NCBI RefSeq assembly: GCF_040786285.1
Contig: NZ_JBFMKQ010000002.1
Coordinates: 920,828-984,827 of the forward strand
Direction: 5' to 3'
DNA: 64,000 nt
From: Aquimarina sp040786285
GTDB taxonomy: Bacteria > Bacteroidota > Bacteroidia > Flavobacteriales > Flavobacteriaceae
The stretch's first letter is position 1, and each line of letters opens with the position of its first letter. Of this stretch, positions 1-7,225 are shown piece after piece. A model generated the notes under the pieces. The model had not been told where the DNA came from, ran no database searches, and worked only from the letters and a program-made list of their open reading frames with translations. Both the position numbers and the translations under genes were made by a program.

Positions 1-1767
1 AGTGGTAGTGGTAAATATGATCTTACAAATATTACCTACGATAACATGGGTAACATACAATCGCTACACAGAAAAGGACATACAGACGCTAATGCCACAA
101 CTTTTGGAGAGATGGATAAGCTGTCCTATACCTATGAGGCTACAGGGCATAAATTACTAAGTGTAACCGATACTGGCAATACCACTTTTGGATTTAAAGA
201 TGGCAATACCGTAGGTAATGATTATGAGTATGATGCCAATGGAAGCATTACTGTAGATAAAAACAAAGGCATCACCAGTATTGAGTATAACCATCTGGAT
301 TTACCGGTGAAGATCACTTTTGAAAATGATGCTGAAAAAACCATCGAATATGTCTACGATGCCGGAGGAAGCAAACTAAAAAAGATCCTTAATGATGGCG
401 GTACGATTACGACCACCGAATACGCAGCAGCCCAATATAAAAATGGGGATCTAGAGTTTATGCCTCACGCAGAAGGCTATATTGAATTCAACAATAGTTC
501 CTCCCCTTCTTCAGGGGGAGGTGCCGTAGGCGGAGGGGGTACTCCAACCTATGTATACCAATATGCAGACCATTTAGGAAACATTAGATTATCATATTCT
601 GATAAAAACAACGATGGCAACATTACCCAAGAGGAGATCGTTGAAGAAAACAACTATTACCCCTTTGGGCTGCAACAAAAAAGACCGAACATCCCTATAA
701 ATGGGAGATCCCATCAATATAAATACAACAACACCGAACTTGAAGAAGGATTAGGCCTTAACTGGTATGAAATGCCGCTTAGATCCTTTGATCCAACTAT
801 TGCTCGTTGGAACAGAGTTGATCCAATCACTCATCATACGCTATCTACCTATAATACATTCGGGAATAATCCTGTATACTATAATGATCCAAGTGGTGGA
901 AGTCATCATACCATTAGAGAAGGAAGAATGGTTGATAATAATGAATATCGTCTAGATAGTCATGCGAGTAGTAGCTATGGTTTTAGTAGTTATACAGCAC
1001 GTAATTCTGGTATTAGAGGTACTGCTGACACCAATATTACAGTAACGAGTTATGGCACCGACCTAGCGGCGGCAGTAAGATCTTTTGGGTTAAATTATAA
1101 AAAAGAGAACTGGGTGCTTACTTTTGAAGATACAAATCAGAAATTTGCAGAAGAATGGGGTAATACAGGTTGTTGTGGAATTTTCCCAACCCCTCTTTTT
1201 GGTTTAAGAATAGCTTTTTTTAAGTCTTTTTTTCCAGATGATGGAGCAGCAAATAATTTAATTGATCATTATATAAAAGGAAAAGGAGAAGAATACACAT
1301 TAAATCAAAAACAAATGTTGGAAATTTACCCGAACACAGTTGATTTGAGCCTTAATACATTGGATATGTTAAGTGTTGGTGATTTATCTCCGGGAGAGAG
1401 CAAGAATTTTACGGATTCTGTTGAAGTATATGCAGGTTCTCCAGGTACCTTAGGGAATTTTAGCATTACAAGAACTGGTACAATTACACTAAATGCGGAA
1501 ACTGGAAAAAGAGAATTTAATGGAAGTTTTATTTTTAATGATATATATGATTTTAACCCTGCAGATAGACCGTGGGATGCAGAATTACAAGTAACTCTGG
1601 CAAGAAATTTTTTACCTGGAAGGCCATTTGATATATATGGAAGACTATCAGTTCATCAAATTCAAGGACAGATCATTAAAACAAAAGTTAATGGATACAG
1701 GGTATCACCTTTATTTTATAAAAAACCAGGAAACACACAAGAAAGAAAAGATGCTTCAAAATTTTAA
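1..1767 (+). CDS. Rhs/YD-repeat polymorphic toxin, 5'-truncated by window, with colicin M-like C-terminal domain
   Basis: The reading frame is open from base 1 (588 codons visible), so the N-terminus lies outside the window. Residues 1-150 show degenerate YD repeats (YDNMGNI, YEYDANGSI, YVYDAGGSKL). Residues ~195-300 are the Rhs-associated core (DHLGNIRLSY, YYPFG, LNWYEMPLRSFDPTIARW) ending at YYNDPSGG. The C-terminal ~165 residues resemble colicin M: HYIKGKGEE near residue 423, GNFSITRTGTITLN, then DIYDFNPADR, with Asp514, Tyr516, Asp517 and Arg523 lining up with colicin M Asp226/Tyr228/Asp229/Arg236. The His before that Arg is Asp here. Colicin M cleaves lipid II in the periplasm, so this should be a peptidoglycan-precursor toxin (inference). 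A Gly-rich palindrome-derived insert sits at bases ~494-543. The downstream lipoprotein is the probable immunity gene. Confidence 0.85.
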   Translation, partial: SGSGKYDLTNITYDNMGNIQSLHRKGHTDANATTFGEMDKLSYTYEATGHKLLSVTDTGNTTFGFKDGNTVGNDYEYDANGSITVDKNKGITSIEYNHLDLPVKITFENDAEKTIEYVYDAGGSKLKKILNDGGTITTTEYAAAQYKNGDLEFMPHAEGYIEFNNSSSPSSGGGAVGGGGTPTYVYQYADHLGNIRLSYSDKNNDGNITQEEIVEENNYYPFGLQQKRPNIPINGRSHQYKYNNTELEEGLGLNWYEMPLRSFDPTIARWNRVDPITHHTLSTYNTFGNNPVYYNDPSGGSHHTIREGRMVDNNEYRLDSHASSSYGFSSYTARNSGIRGTADTNITVTSYGTDLAAAVRSFGLNYKKENWVLTFEDTNQKFAEEWGNTGCCGIFPTPLFGLRIAFFKSFFPDDGAANNLIDHYIKGKGEEYTLNQKQMLEIYPNTVDLSLNTLDMLSVGDLSPGESKNFTDSVEVYAGSPGTLGNFSITRTGTITLNAETGKREFNGSFIFNDIYDFNPADRPWDAELQVTLARNFLPGRPFDIYGRLSVHQIQGQIIKTKVNGYRVSPLFYKKPGNTQERKDASKF

Positions 1768-1771
1768 ATTT

Positions 1772-2173
1772 ATGAGAAATAGTAGATTTTATATTTTAAT
1801 ATCACTCCTATTTATTTTAAACACAAGTTGCTCAAGAAAAATTGATATAAATGAGTATTCAGAGTTATTACAGATAAATTTTCCAAGGGATATAAATTTG
1901 GTGCATTATAAAGCCAAAAGTGATTTTCAAGACTATAGCATTCATTCTATTTATACGCTTTCGTTTAATCAAAAAAATGCTTTACTAGAAGAAATAGTAA
2001 AAAACTTATGCGATGCTAATGAAGAAAAAAATAAAAGTAGCTCATGTTGGCAAAGATGTGGTGATTTCTTTACATACGAATACAATAATGCTGATAAAGG
2101 CATTACCATAAAAGTAATTTTTATCGCGAAAAATAATGAGAGATTATTAAATATTTATGAAGTAAAAATTTAA
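1772..2173 (+). CDS. Small lipoprotein, candidate immunity protein for the colicin M-like Rhs toxin
   Basis: This is a 133-residue protein starting 4 nt after the toxin stop. An in-frame ATG at 1751 would overlap the toxin by 17 nt. I prefer 1772 because it puts a clean signal peptide at the N-terminus (MRNSRFYILISLLFILNTSC), with Cys as the probable lipidated residue. Further cysteines occur in SSCWQRCGDFF. No family is recognised. Position directly behind the toxin domain is typical of cognate immunity genes. The known colicin M immunity protein Cmi is membrane-anchored, faces the periplasm and has a disulfide, so an exported lipoprotein is the expected topology (inference). A REP-like element and terminator follow. 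Confidence 0.7.
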   Translation: MRNSRFYILISLLFILNTSCSRKIDINEYSELLQINFPRDINLVHYKAKSDFQDYSIHSIYTLSFNQKNALLEEIVKNLCDANEEKNKSSSCWQRCGDFFTYEYNNADKGITIKVIFIAKNNERLLNIYEVKI

Positions 2174-2210
2174 CCTGCTCTACGAAGTTTGCTCTGCGAC
2201 AGTTTTTAAC

Positions 2211-2269
2211 CCCGCTGGGTCATAGTATATGCTAGTGCTCGTTTGTAACGAGTACCAGTTATGAGTAAG
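2211..2269 (+). repeat. REP-like palindromic element A
   Basis: Imperfect palindrome with the layout CCCGCTGGGTCATAGTAT, then GCTAGTG, then a stem-loop CTCG-TTTGTAA-CGAG, then TATGAGTAAG. The same frame recurs at 4313, 4631, 5171, 5901, 7479 and 8367 with different but complementary stem bases. Confidence 0.75.
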
Positions 2270-2277
2270 CAAATAGA

Positions 2278-2307
2278 ACCACAACATTGTAAAAGATGTT
2301 GTGGTTT
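2278..2307 (+). terminator. Hairpin terminator behind REP element A
   Basis: CCACAACA-ttgtaaaag-TGTTGTGG followed by TTT. It lies 9 nt after the REP-like element and ends the toxin/lipoprotein unit. A decayed relative of the same hairpin follows element F near 5974-6000. Confidence 0.6.
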
Positions 2308-2471
2308 AAATAAGTTCATTGAAATAGAATAAAGTATAGTTTACCAACAAAACCATCGAATATATCTACGATGCCGGAGGAAGCAAACTAAAAAAGATCC
2401 TTAATGATGGCGGTACGATTACGACCACCGAATACGCAGCAGCACAATATAAAAACGGGGAACTAGAGTTT

Positions 2472-3812
2472 ATGGGGCAACCCGAAGGATATATAGAACC
2501 TGTCATTGCGAGCGGTAGCACGGCAATCTCATCATTTAACTATGTCTACCAATATGCCGACCATTTAGGTAACATTAGATTATCATATTCTGATAAAAAC
2601 AATGATGGTAATATCACCCAAGAGGAGATCATAGAAGAGAATAATTACTACCCCTTTGGGCTGCAACAAAAAAGACCCAACATCCCAGTGAATGGGAGAT
2701 CGCATGCATATCGCTATAACAATACCGAGTTAGAAGAAGGATTAGGTTTACACTGGTATGAAATGCCACTTAGATCTTTTGATCCTACCATTGCTCGTTG
2801 GAACAGACAAGATCCCGTAGTACATCATGGATTATCAACCTATAATGCCTTTGATAACAATCCTATTTATTATGCTGATCCTAGCGGGGGGAATAGTGAA
2901 GCAGAAAGTCCCTGGAATCGTGATAATAGAGAAAACACCCTAGATAGTGGTGGACGTGGTAGTTTTGGGTTCAGTAGTGTTGTAGGGAGTACCGGTGGAG
3001 CTCGTTACAATAGTTATACAGGGCAGTACGAAGATCGATTAGGTAGAGCAGTGTCTTTTGGTGATGCTTTAGCTTCAAGAGGAATCTCAATTGATACTAA
3101 TAAAGATAGAGGATTATCTGGTGTAGCAATGCTTCAGAATGCTTTAAATACTTTAGGAGATGGTTATACCGTTAGTGCTTGTTGCGACAAGAATCCTTAT
3201 GATTTTCCAGATTTTGGTGGAGAAACAGCAGTTTTGGATGAAATTATCGTCAAAGCAGTAAATAAGAAAAAATTTCCTTCGGCTTTCGAATGGAATGGAA
3301 ATCCTCGTTTAGATTACGCTTTAGCAGTAGCATATCGAGATAAATGGAATAATCACTTTAAAGGATTTGCACTTAACTATAATGCAGGTTGGGAAAGTTG
3401 GCAACCTGGTGATTTAGGTTATGATGTAATGCAATTTACCTCGTATTCTATTGGAGGTACATTAGGAGGTGTTGCTGGAGGTTCTATTATTGGAAGTTAC
3501 GTTACATATGGAGGTGTTGGAAGTGCAGTATCTAATGGTTATGCTTCTTATCAAGCTTATAGTACTTATGCGTATACTTATGTTAATGCTTATGGTAATC
3601 CTTTTATCAGATCGTTTATGGCTTCTGCAGGTTCTTTTTATTTTAGTAATACACCAAAATCTGTTAGAAGATTACTTTTTAACAAACATGTCTATAGAAC
3701 ATTAATGAATCCACAAAGGTTTAAGGATATTGATTTGTCAAAGCATTTGTTTTTTAAAGGACCTAAGGTATTTAACAAATTAATTCGAGGTGGAGCTGGG
3801 ACATTTGAATAA
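2472..3812 (+). CDS. Orphan Rhs C-terminal cassette (displaced tip with an unrecognised C-terminal domain)
   Basis: Homology to the first Rhs core starts before the ATG. From 2340 the frame reads on as FTNKTIEYIYDAGG with no start codon, preceded by a TAG at 2337-2339. Translation, if any, would begin at the ATG at 2472, a Met that is internal in the upstream copy. Residues ~22-140 repeat the Rhs core almost identically up to YYADPSGG, then the sequence diverges completely. The unique ~300-residue tail has a GFSS motif, a Gly-rich hydrophobic stretch (GGTLGGVAGGSIIGSY) and a basic C-terminus ending LIRGGAGTFE. I recognise no toxin fold; the hydrophobic stretch could be membrane-active. An REP-type repeat is read in frame at 2500-2533. 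The membrane protein downstream is the likely immunity partner. Confidence 0.75.
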   Translation: MGQPEGYIEPVIASGSTAISSFNYVYQYADHLGNIRLSYSDKNNDGNITQEEIIEENNYYPFGLQQKRPNIPVNGRSHAYRYNNTELEEGLGLHWYEMPLRSFDPTIARWNRQDPVVHHGLSTYNAFDNNPIYYADPSGGNSEAESPWNRDNRENTLDSGGRGSFGFSSVVGSTGGARYNSYTGQYEDRLGRAVSFGDALASRGISIDTNKDRGLSGVAMLQNALNTLGDGYTVSACCDKNPYDFPDFGGETAVLDEIIVKAVNKKKFPSAFEWNGNPRLDYALAVAYRDKWNNHFKGFALNYNAGWESWQPGDLGYDVMQFTSYSIGGTLGGVAGGSIIGSYVTYGGVGSAVSNGYASYQAYSTYAYTYVNAYGNPFIRSFMASAGSFYFSNTPKSVRRLLFNKHVYRTLMNPQRFKDIDLSKHLFFKGPKVFNKLIRGGAGTFE

Positions 3813-3823
3813 ATTAGTTAGAC

Positions 3824-4306
3824 ATGAATGAAGAAATTTTAATAGCCCAAAAAAATAAGCTTATAAAGCTTATAAAAGAATTTAATAATACTAAATCAAT
3901 AAAAAAGAGAATTCATTTTTATTCATTGCTTAATATTACCGATATGTTAACGGATAAGCAAAATAAAAAACGACCAGAAGAGCTACGTAAGCAGATTTAT
4001 GATTATTATCAGTTAATCTTTAATAAAAACTTACAATTTGACAAGTTTGAAAGTTTAGAAAATTATACAAAATATATATTTCCCTCTGGGGAATATATGA
4101 TTTATAATTATAAATTTATTTCCATGTATGCACTACATAGATTTATCTTATTAGGTGTAATTTTAGACTTAATTCTTGTAGCATGGAATAATTTTTGGTT
4201 ACTTGGGTATCCAATACCAGTATTTACTTTTGTTTTAGTTTGTTTTGGGCTATATCGAAGATATCGAGCAAAGAAGAAAAAGAAATATTTTGCTCATAAA
4301 TATTAA
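3824..4306 (+). CDS. Two-helix membrane protein, candidate immunity for the orphan Rhs cassette
   Basis: This 160-residue protein starts 11 nt after the orphan Rhs stop. Residues 1-95 are soluble, Lys/Asn-rich and probably helical. Two hydrophobic helices follow (HRFILLGVILDLILVAW and PIPVFTFVLVCFGLY), ending in a strongly basic tail (RRYRAKKKKKYF) that should stay in the cytoplasm. There is no signal peptide. No family is recognised. Immunity function is inferred from position only; a membrane immunity protein would fit a membrane-acting toxin. An REP-like element begins 7 nt after the stop. Confidence 0.65.
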   Translation: MNEEILIAQKNKLIKLIKEFNNTKSIKKRIHFYSLLNITDMLTDKQNKKRPEELRKQIYDYYQLIFNKNLQFDKFESLENYTKYIFPSGEYMIYNYKFISMYALHRFILLGVILDLILVAWNNFWLLGYPIPVFTFVLVCFGLYRRYRAKKKKKYFAHKY

Positions 4307-4312
4307 TTTGAA

Positions 4313-4437
4313 TCCCCCCTTTGCTGCCGCTAGAGTGCTACCGCTAGTCTCAGGACTAGTGGCGATGATGAGTAAGCGATACGGGTAAGAAAATAAAAGA
4401 AATAGCCAGTTACATTTTGTGTGTAGCTGGTTTTTTT
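4313..4437 (+). repeat. REP-like element B with its terminator
   Basis: 4313-4377 is a variant palindrome (CCGCTAGTCTCAGGACTAGTGG core, ending ATGAGTAAG) in which the TTTGTAA loop is altered. At 4404-4437 the hairpin CCAGTTACA-ttttg-TGTGTAGCTGG runs into seven T residues, a good terminator for the membrane-protein gene. The T-run overlaps the end of the XRE remnant on the other strand. Confidence 0.65.
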
Positions 4438-4597
4438 ACGCAATAGATTTAAGTTTTACATTTTTGATTAGGGCATCAAGAGTATATAGGATATGTTCTT
4501 TGTCCTGTTCGTTCATTTGCTGTACTTCGATGACACGTTTTAGAAGTTGATGATCTACTTCTACAACTACTTTACCAATTAAGAAATCCAAAGACAC
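4436..4597 (-). pseudogene. C-terminal remnant of an XRE-type helix-turn-helix regulator
   Basis: Reading the minus strand from GTG at 4597 gives 53 residues beginning VSLDFLIGKVVVEVDHQLLK and continuing to KEHILYTLDALIKNVKLKSIA, then TAA. The segment EVQQMNEQDKEHILYTLDAL is the characteristic tail of Bacteroidota XRE regulators, in which a DNA-binding helix-turn-helix domain precedes it. That domain is missing: an REP-like element begins 4 nt upstream at 4601. The gene has therefore been truncated, with the repeat cluster occupying the breakpoint. It is probably inactive and marks past insertion or deletion in this island. Confidence 0.65.
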
Positions 4598-4600
4598 TTC

Positions 4601-4733
4601 CCCCAGCTAGCGCTCGTCTGTGACGGGTGCCCCCGCTGGGTCATAGTATGCGCTAGTGCCAGTTTGTAACTGGTACCGAGCATGAGTAATCCCCGCTACC
4701 GCTAGTCTGTGACTAGTGGCGTATCTGAGTAAG
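4601..4733 (+). repeat. Cluster of three REP-like elements (C1-C3)
   Basis: C1 (4601-4630) is a half-size copy with a CTCG-TCTGTGA-CGGG core. C2 (4631-4689) is a full copy with a CCAG-TTTGTAA-CTGG core inside GGTCATAGTATGCGCTAGTG...GAGCATGAGTAA. C3 (4690-4733) has a CTAG-TCTGTGA-CTAG core. Loop changes are matched (TTTGTAA to TCTGTGA keeps the outer pair), and stems covary. This tandem cluster sits where the XRE gene was truncated. Confidence 0.7.
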
Positions 4734-4743
4734 CAAGAAAAGT

Positions 4744-4778
4744 AACAAACCAGTTTCATTTTTTGAAACTGGTTTGTT
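4744..4778 (+). terminator. Strong symmetrical hairpin (possibly bidirectional terminator)
   Basis: AACAAACCAGTTTCA-tttt-TGAAACTGGTTTGTT is a nearly perfect 15-bp stem. It closes REP cluster C in the same way as the terminators behind A, B and E. Confidence 0.6.
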
Positions 4779-4806
4779 GTATTTTTGAGGTGTGTGGTAG
4801 GGTTGC

Positions 4807-4841
4807 GTGGCACACTAGTTACAAACTAGCGGCAGCGGGGG
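4807..4841 (-). repeat. REP-like element D, inverted
   Basis: Reverse-strand copy: CACACTAG-TTACAAA-CTAGCGGCAGCGGGGG is the complement of the CCCCCGCTGCCGCTAG-TTTGTAA-CTAGTG form. With cluster C it makes a head-to-head pair flanking the terminator at 4744-4778. Confidence 0.6.
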
Positions 4842-4877
4842 AATATGACGATTATATAAATTTTAACTAATACTGAT

Positions 4878-5186
4878 ATGAAATCTAAATTAAAAAATAT
4901 CGTTCATCATTTGAAAATTAGAAGAGGAATGTACTTGCCCAATAGTGACTCATTTTTATCTTTAACATCTTTTTTGATAGGTTTTGGTCTTGGGGCTAAA
5001 GAACAAAACAAAAATGTTTTTGATGATTTTCATAATTGGCTTCAAGTAAAAGAAGGGAAACATTTTAGTTTACATTGGTCTAACTATATTCTAAAAGAAT
5101 TATGTGATGGAGATGAGGAAAAAGCGAGTAAATTGGTTCTAGAGTTAATCGAAGACTTCACAAAAGACACCTCCGATGAGTCATAG
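4878..5186 (+). CDS. Lone immunity-like small protein
   Basis: This is a 102-residue soluble, acidic protein without a signal peptide. The N-terminal pattern RRGMYLP...LTSFLIGFGLG resembles the RxGMYLG...L..FL.Gy motif seen in small proteins encoded beside polymorphic toxins, so I infer an orphan immunity gene kept without its toxin. The family assignment is from memory and uncertain. The last codons and the TAG stop lie inside REP-like element E (5171-5230), so the C-terminus (DTSDES) may have been created by the repeat. Confidence 0.55.
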   Translation: MKSKLKNIVHHLKIRRGMYLPNSDSFLSLTSFLIGFGLGAKEQNKNVFDDFHNWLQVKEGKHFSLHWSNYILKELCDGDEEKASKLVLELIEDFTKDTSDES

Positions 5187-5275
5187 TATTTGCTATTGCT
5201 AGTTTGCAACTAGTAGCGGTAATGAGTAAGTAAATAAAAAGCAATAACCAGTTACAGTGGTGTAGTTGGTTTTTA
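5171..5275 (+). repeat. REP-like element E with its terminator
   Basis: 5171-5230 carries GAGTCATAGTATTTGCTATTG, a CTAG-TTTGCAA-CTAG stem-loop and AATGAGTAAG. At 5245-5275 CCAGTTACA-gtgg-TGTAGTTGG is followed by a T-rich run, a terminator like that of element B. It overlaps the end of the preceding gene. Confidence 0.65.
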
Positions 5276-5288
5276 TAAAATTAAAGTT

Positions 5289-5900
5289 ATGATGAGATTA
5301 ATATGTATTACTTTTTTATATACATCTATAGTATTTGGTCAGAAAGACCTAATCGTTAATGCTAATATTATTCAATGGGAAGAAGGAGTATTTTTAACAC
5401 CAAATGATTTTAAAGTGGTTAAAGAAATTAATGAGTTTAAAGTTAAAAATGCATTAACCACGTATAGAATAGAAATCTTACCCAAAGAAGTAGTAGTGGA
5501 TGAAAAAAATCATATTGTAAATTATTTAAAAATGAACCTAGCTACTTACTTTTATAAAGATAAGTCATGGTTAGGTAATAAGAAAGATCCTAAGCATTTA
5601 GCTCATGAGCAACTACATTTTGATATTGCAGAATTGTTTGCTAGAAAAATGCGTAAAGCCTTTGAGGAACTTAAAAATAAAAGAATTAAGAATTTTGATA
5701 CATATCAAGAAGTATACAATACATACTGGAAAGATTGTAAAACATATCAAAATACATATGACCGCGAAACTTTTAATGGATCTATGCCTATACCAAGCAA
5801 TAACTGGTTATTAAAAATAGATAAAGAACTATATGAACTGGAGGGTTATACTTATGAGAAAGTAAAAAGTCGTTGGAGGGAGAAAATTAAGAAATCTTAA
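5289..5900 (+). CDS. Secreted DUF922-type protein with HExxH zinc-protease motif
   Basis: This 203-residue protein has a signal peptide (ICITFLYTSIVFGQ, cleaved around residue 20). The pattern W..g.fLtp.DF...keinef..Ttyri...., the central HEQLHFD (His106, Glu107, His110) and YdreT match DUF922, a family predicted to be Zn-dependent secreted proteases. DUF922 genes are common in Bacteroidota and this copy looks complete. It sits between REP-like elements E and F like the toxin cassettes, so it may be cargo of the island, but no immunity relationship is visible. Family confidence is good; protease activity is a prediction. Confidence 0.75.
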   Translation: MMRLICITFLYTSIVFGQKDLIVNANIIQWEEGVFLTPNDFKVVKEINEFKVKNALTTYRIEILPKEVVVDEKNHIVNYLKMNLATYFYKDKSWLGNKKDPKHLAHEQLHFDIAELFARKMRKAFEELKNKRIKNFDTYQEVYNTYWKDCKTYQNTYDRETFNGSMPIPSNNWLLKIDKELYELEGYTYEKVKSRWREKIKKS

Positions 5901-6000
5901 CCCCCTAAATGGCTCATAGTATGTGCTAGTGTTCGTTTGTACAGAGCATTGGGCATGCGTAAGAAAGAACTAGCCCTAACATTGTAAAAGGTGTTGTGGT
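5901..6000 (+). repeat. REP-like element F with degenerate terminator hairpin
   Basis: 5901-5963 carries GGCTCATAGTATGTGCTAGTGTTCG-TTTGTA and GGGCATGCGTAAG; the right arm (CAGAGCAT) no longer pairs well with TTCG, so this copy is decaying. 5974-6000 (CCTAACA-ttgtaaaagg-TGTTGTGG) is a mutated relative of the hairpin at 2278. Confidence 0.6.
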
Positions 6001-6022
6001 TATTATTAAGAAAAATAAAAAA

Positions 6023-6892
6023 GTGAGAAAGAATTGCATACTCTTATTTCTTTTACTGTCGACTATGGTTTATGGTCAAGAAGACATTCAAGAAGTACTC
6101 AAACAAGACATTTGTGAGTGTTTTGGAGAAAAAACTAAACGATCTTTGAGCTCTAATAACGCTTATGTATTTAAATTATGTCTATTAACTAAAATTAAAG
6201 ACTACTCTGAAGAATTTCAAACGATCCTTAAAGAAGAACGTTTTATTGAAATAAGTGAGCATAAGGGTCAAAACTATGATATTAACTTAAAAAATTTAGG
6301 TTTATTTATTGCCGGACATTTAGAGTATTTTATCCAAGACTGTGATATTTACTACTTATATTCTTCTGCATCACGTATTCAAGAACTAACCATAAGAGCA
6401 GGAACTTATAGATTTGAAAAGGCAATGCTCTCAAGGAAATTGAAAAAACCTGAAAAAGACCCAAAGCTTTTTTACGAAAGAGGGATGACATATTTGGCTA
6501 TAGGTGAATATGAAAAAGCAAAACAAGATTTTTATAAATGCCTTAATATAGACCCTGGCAATGAGAAAGCGATCTATAGTTTGGGTTGGGCTTGTGAGCT
6601 AAACGAAGAATTTGGTGTAGCAATAGGCTGGTATAAAGAACTAACCAAAAAAGGAAATCGTTATGATGCCGCTAAGGCATTAGAGATTACCAAACGAAAA
6701 GTAAAAGATAAAGAAGCTTTTGAGTCGCTTAAAACATTAAACCAGCTTATAGCTATAAAAAGTGCTTCAATATCTAAAGAAAAAAAATCAATACCCGAAG
6801 GAAATTCTGTTCCGGTAATGCAGGGGTGTGAAGAATTAACTGATCAAAATGAAATCAAAAAATGTATGAGTGAGTTGGTAAAAAACATGTAA
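6023..6892 (+). CDS. Secreted TPR protein, N-terminal part of a frameshifted TPR-TonB protein
   Basis: I start at GTG 6023, which gives an immediate signal peptide (RKNCILLFLLLSTMVYGQ); a GTG at 5996 would lie within the upstream hairpin. Residues ~150-225 hold two or three TPR helices (FYERGMTYLAIGEYEKAKQD, AIYSLGWACELNEEFGVAIG). The end (MQGCEELTDQNEIKKCMSEL) matches the linker that normally precedes a TonB C-terminal domain in Bacteroidota proteins. Translation stops at TAA 6890, yet the -1 frame continues perfectly into a TonB_C domain (6886-7155). The switch point is an A AAA AAC heptamer at 6880-6886. It is either a one-base deletion or programmed -1 frameshifting. Confidence 0.7.
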   Translation: MRKNCILLFLLLSTMVYGQEDIQEVLKQDICECFGEKTKRSLSSNNAYVFKLCLLTKIKDYSEEFQTILKEERFIEISEHKGQNYDINLKNLGLFIAGHLEYFIQDCDIYYLYSSASRIQELTIRAGTYRFEKAMLSRKLKKPEKDPKLFYERGMTYLAIGEYEKAKQDFYKCLNIDPGNEKAIYSLGWACELNEEFGVAIGWYKELTKKGNRYDAAKALEITKRKVKDKEAFESLKTLNQLIAIKSASISKEKKSIPEGNSVPVMQGCEELTDQNEIKKCMSELVKNM

Positions 6893-7155
6893 ACCAAAAC
6901 TTTGATGGCGATATGGTTATGAATAATTCTAGTCTGAAGAATGGAAAACATACAATACATGCTGCTTTTAAGATTTCTAAAGAAGGAAAGATTACTGATA
7001 TCAAAGTCCTTTTTAATGATCCGTTTGCAATTTTTGAAACCAAAAGAGTTTTGAACTCGCTACCACCAATACTAAAACCAGGAATGAACGCCGAAGGAGA
7101 ACCTGTAAGTGTATATTATTCTTTACCAATAAATTTTATAATTTCTTATGAGTAA
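6886..7155 (+). CDS. TonB C-terminal domain, continuation of the upstream TPR gene in the -1 frame
   Basis: Read from CAT at 6886 the frame gives HVNQNFDGDMVMNN and then a TonB_C-like domain: G.H.I.AaFkIskeGkItDIkV, FETKRVLNSLPPILKPGMN, EGEPVSVYYSLPINF. In TonB this fold binds the TonB box of outer-membrane receptors; TPR-TonB fusions of this sort are frequent in Flavobacteriaceae and need not energise transport. The first in-frame ATG is at 6913, but starting there would remove the first strand and leave no export signal. I therefore read this as the second half of one gene. Confidence 0.65.
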   Translation, partial: HVNQNFDGDMVMNNSSLKNGKHTIHAAFKISKEGKITDIKVLFNDPFAIFETKRVLNSLPPILKPGMNAEGEPVSVYYSLPINFIISYE

Positions 7156-7225
7156 TTATAATATATTTTATACCCCTCTGATTTACATGGTAAAACCAAA
7201 TAGAAAGTAAATTAATGATGATGAA

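Noticed and set aside
4607..4813. Minus-strand open frame of 68 codons across the REP cluster
   Set aside because: It is made almost entirely of REP-like elements and a terminator hairpin read in reverse; no coding features.
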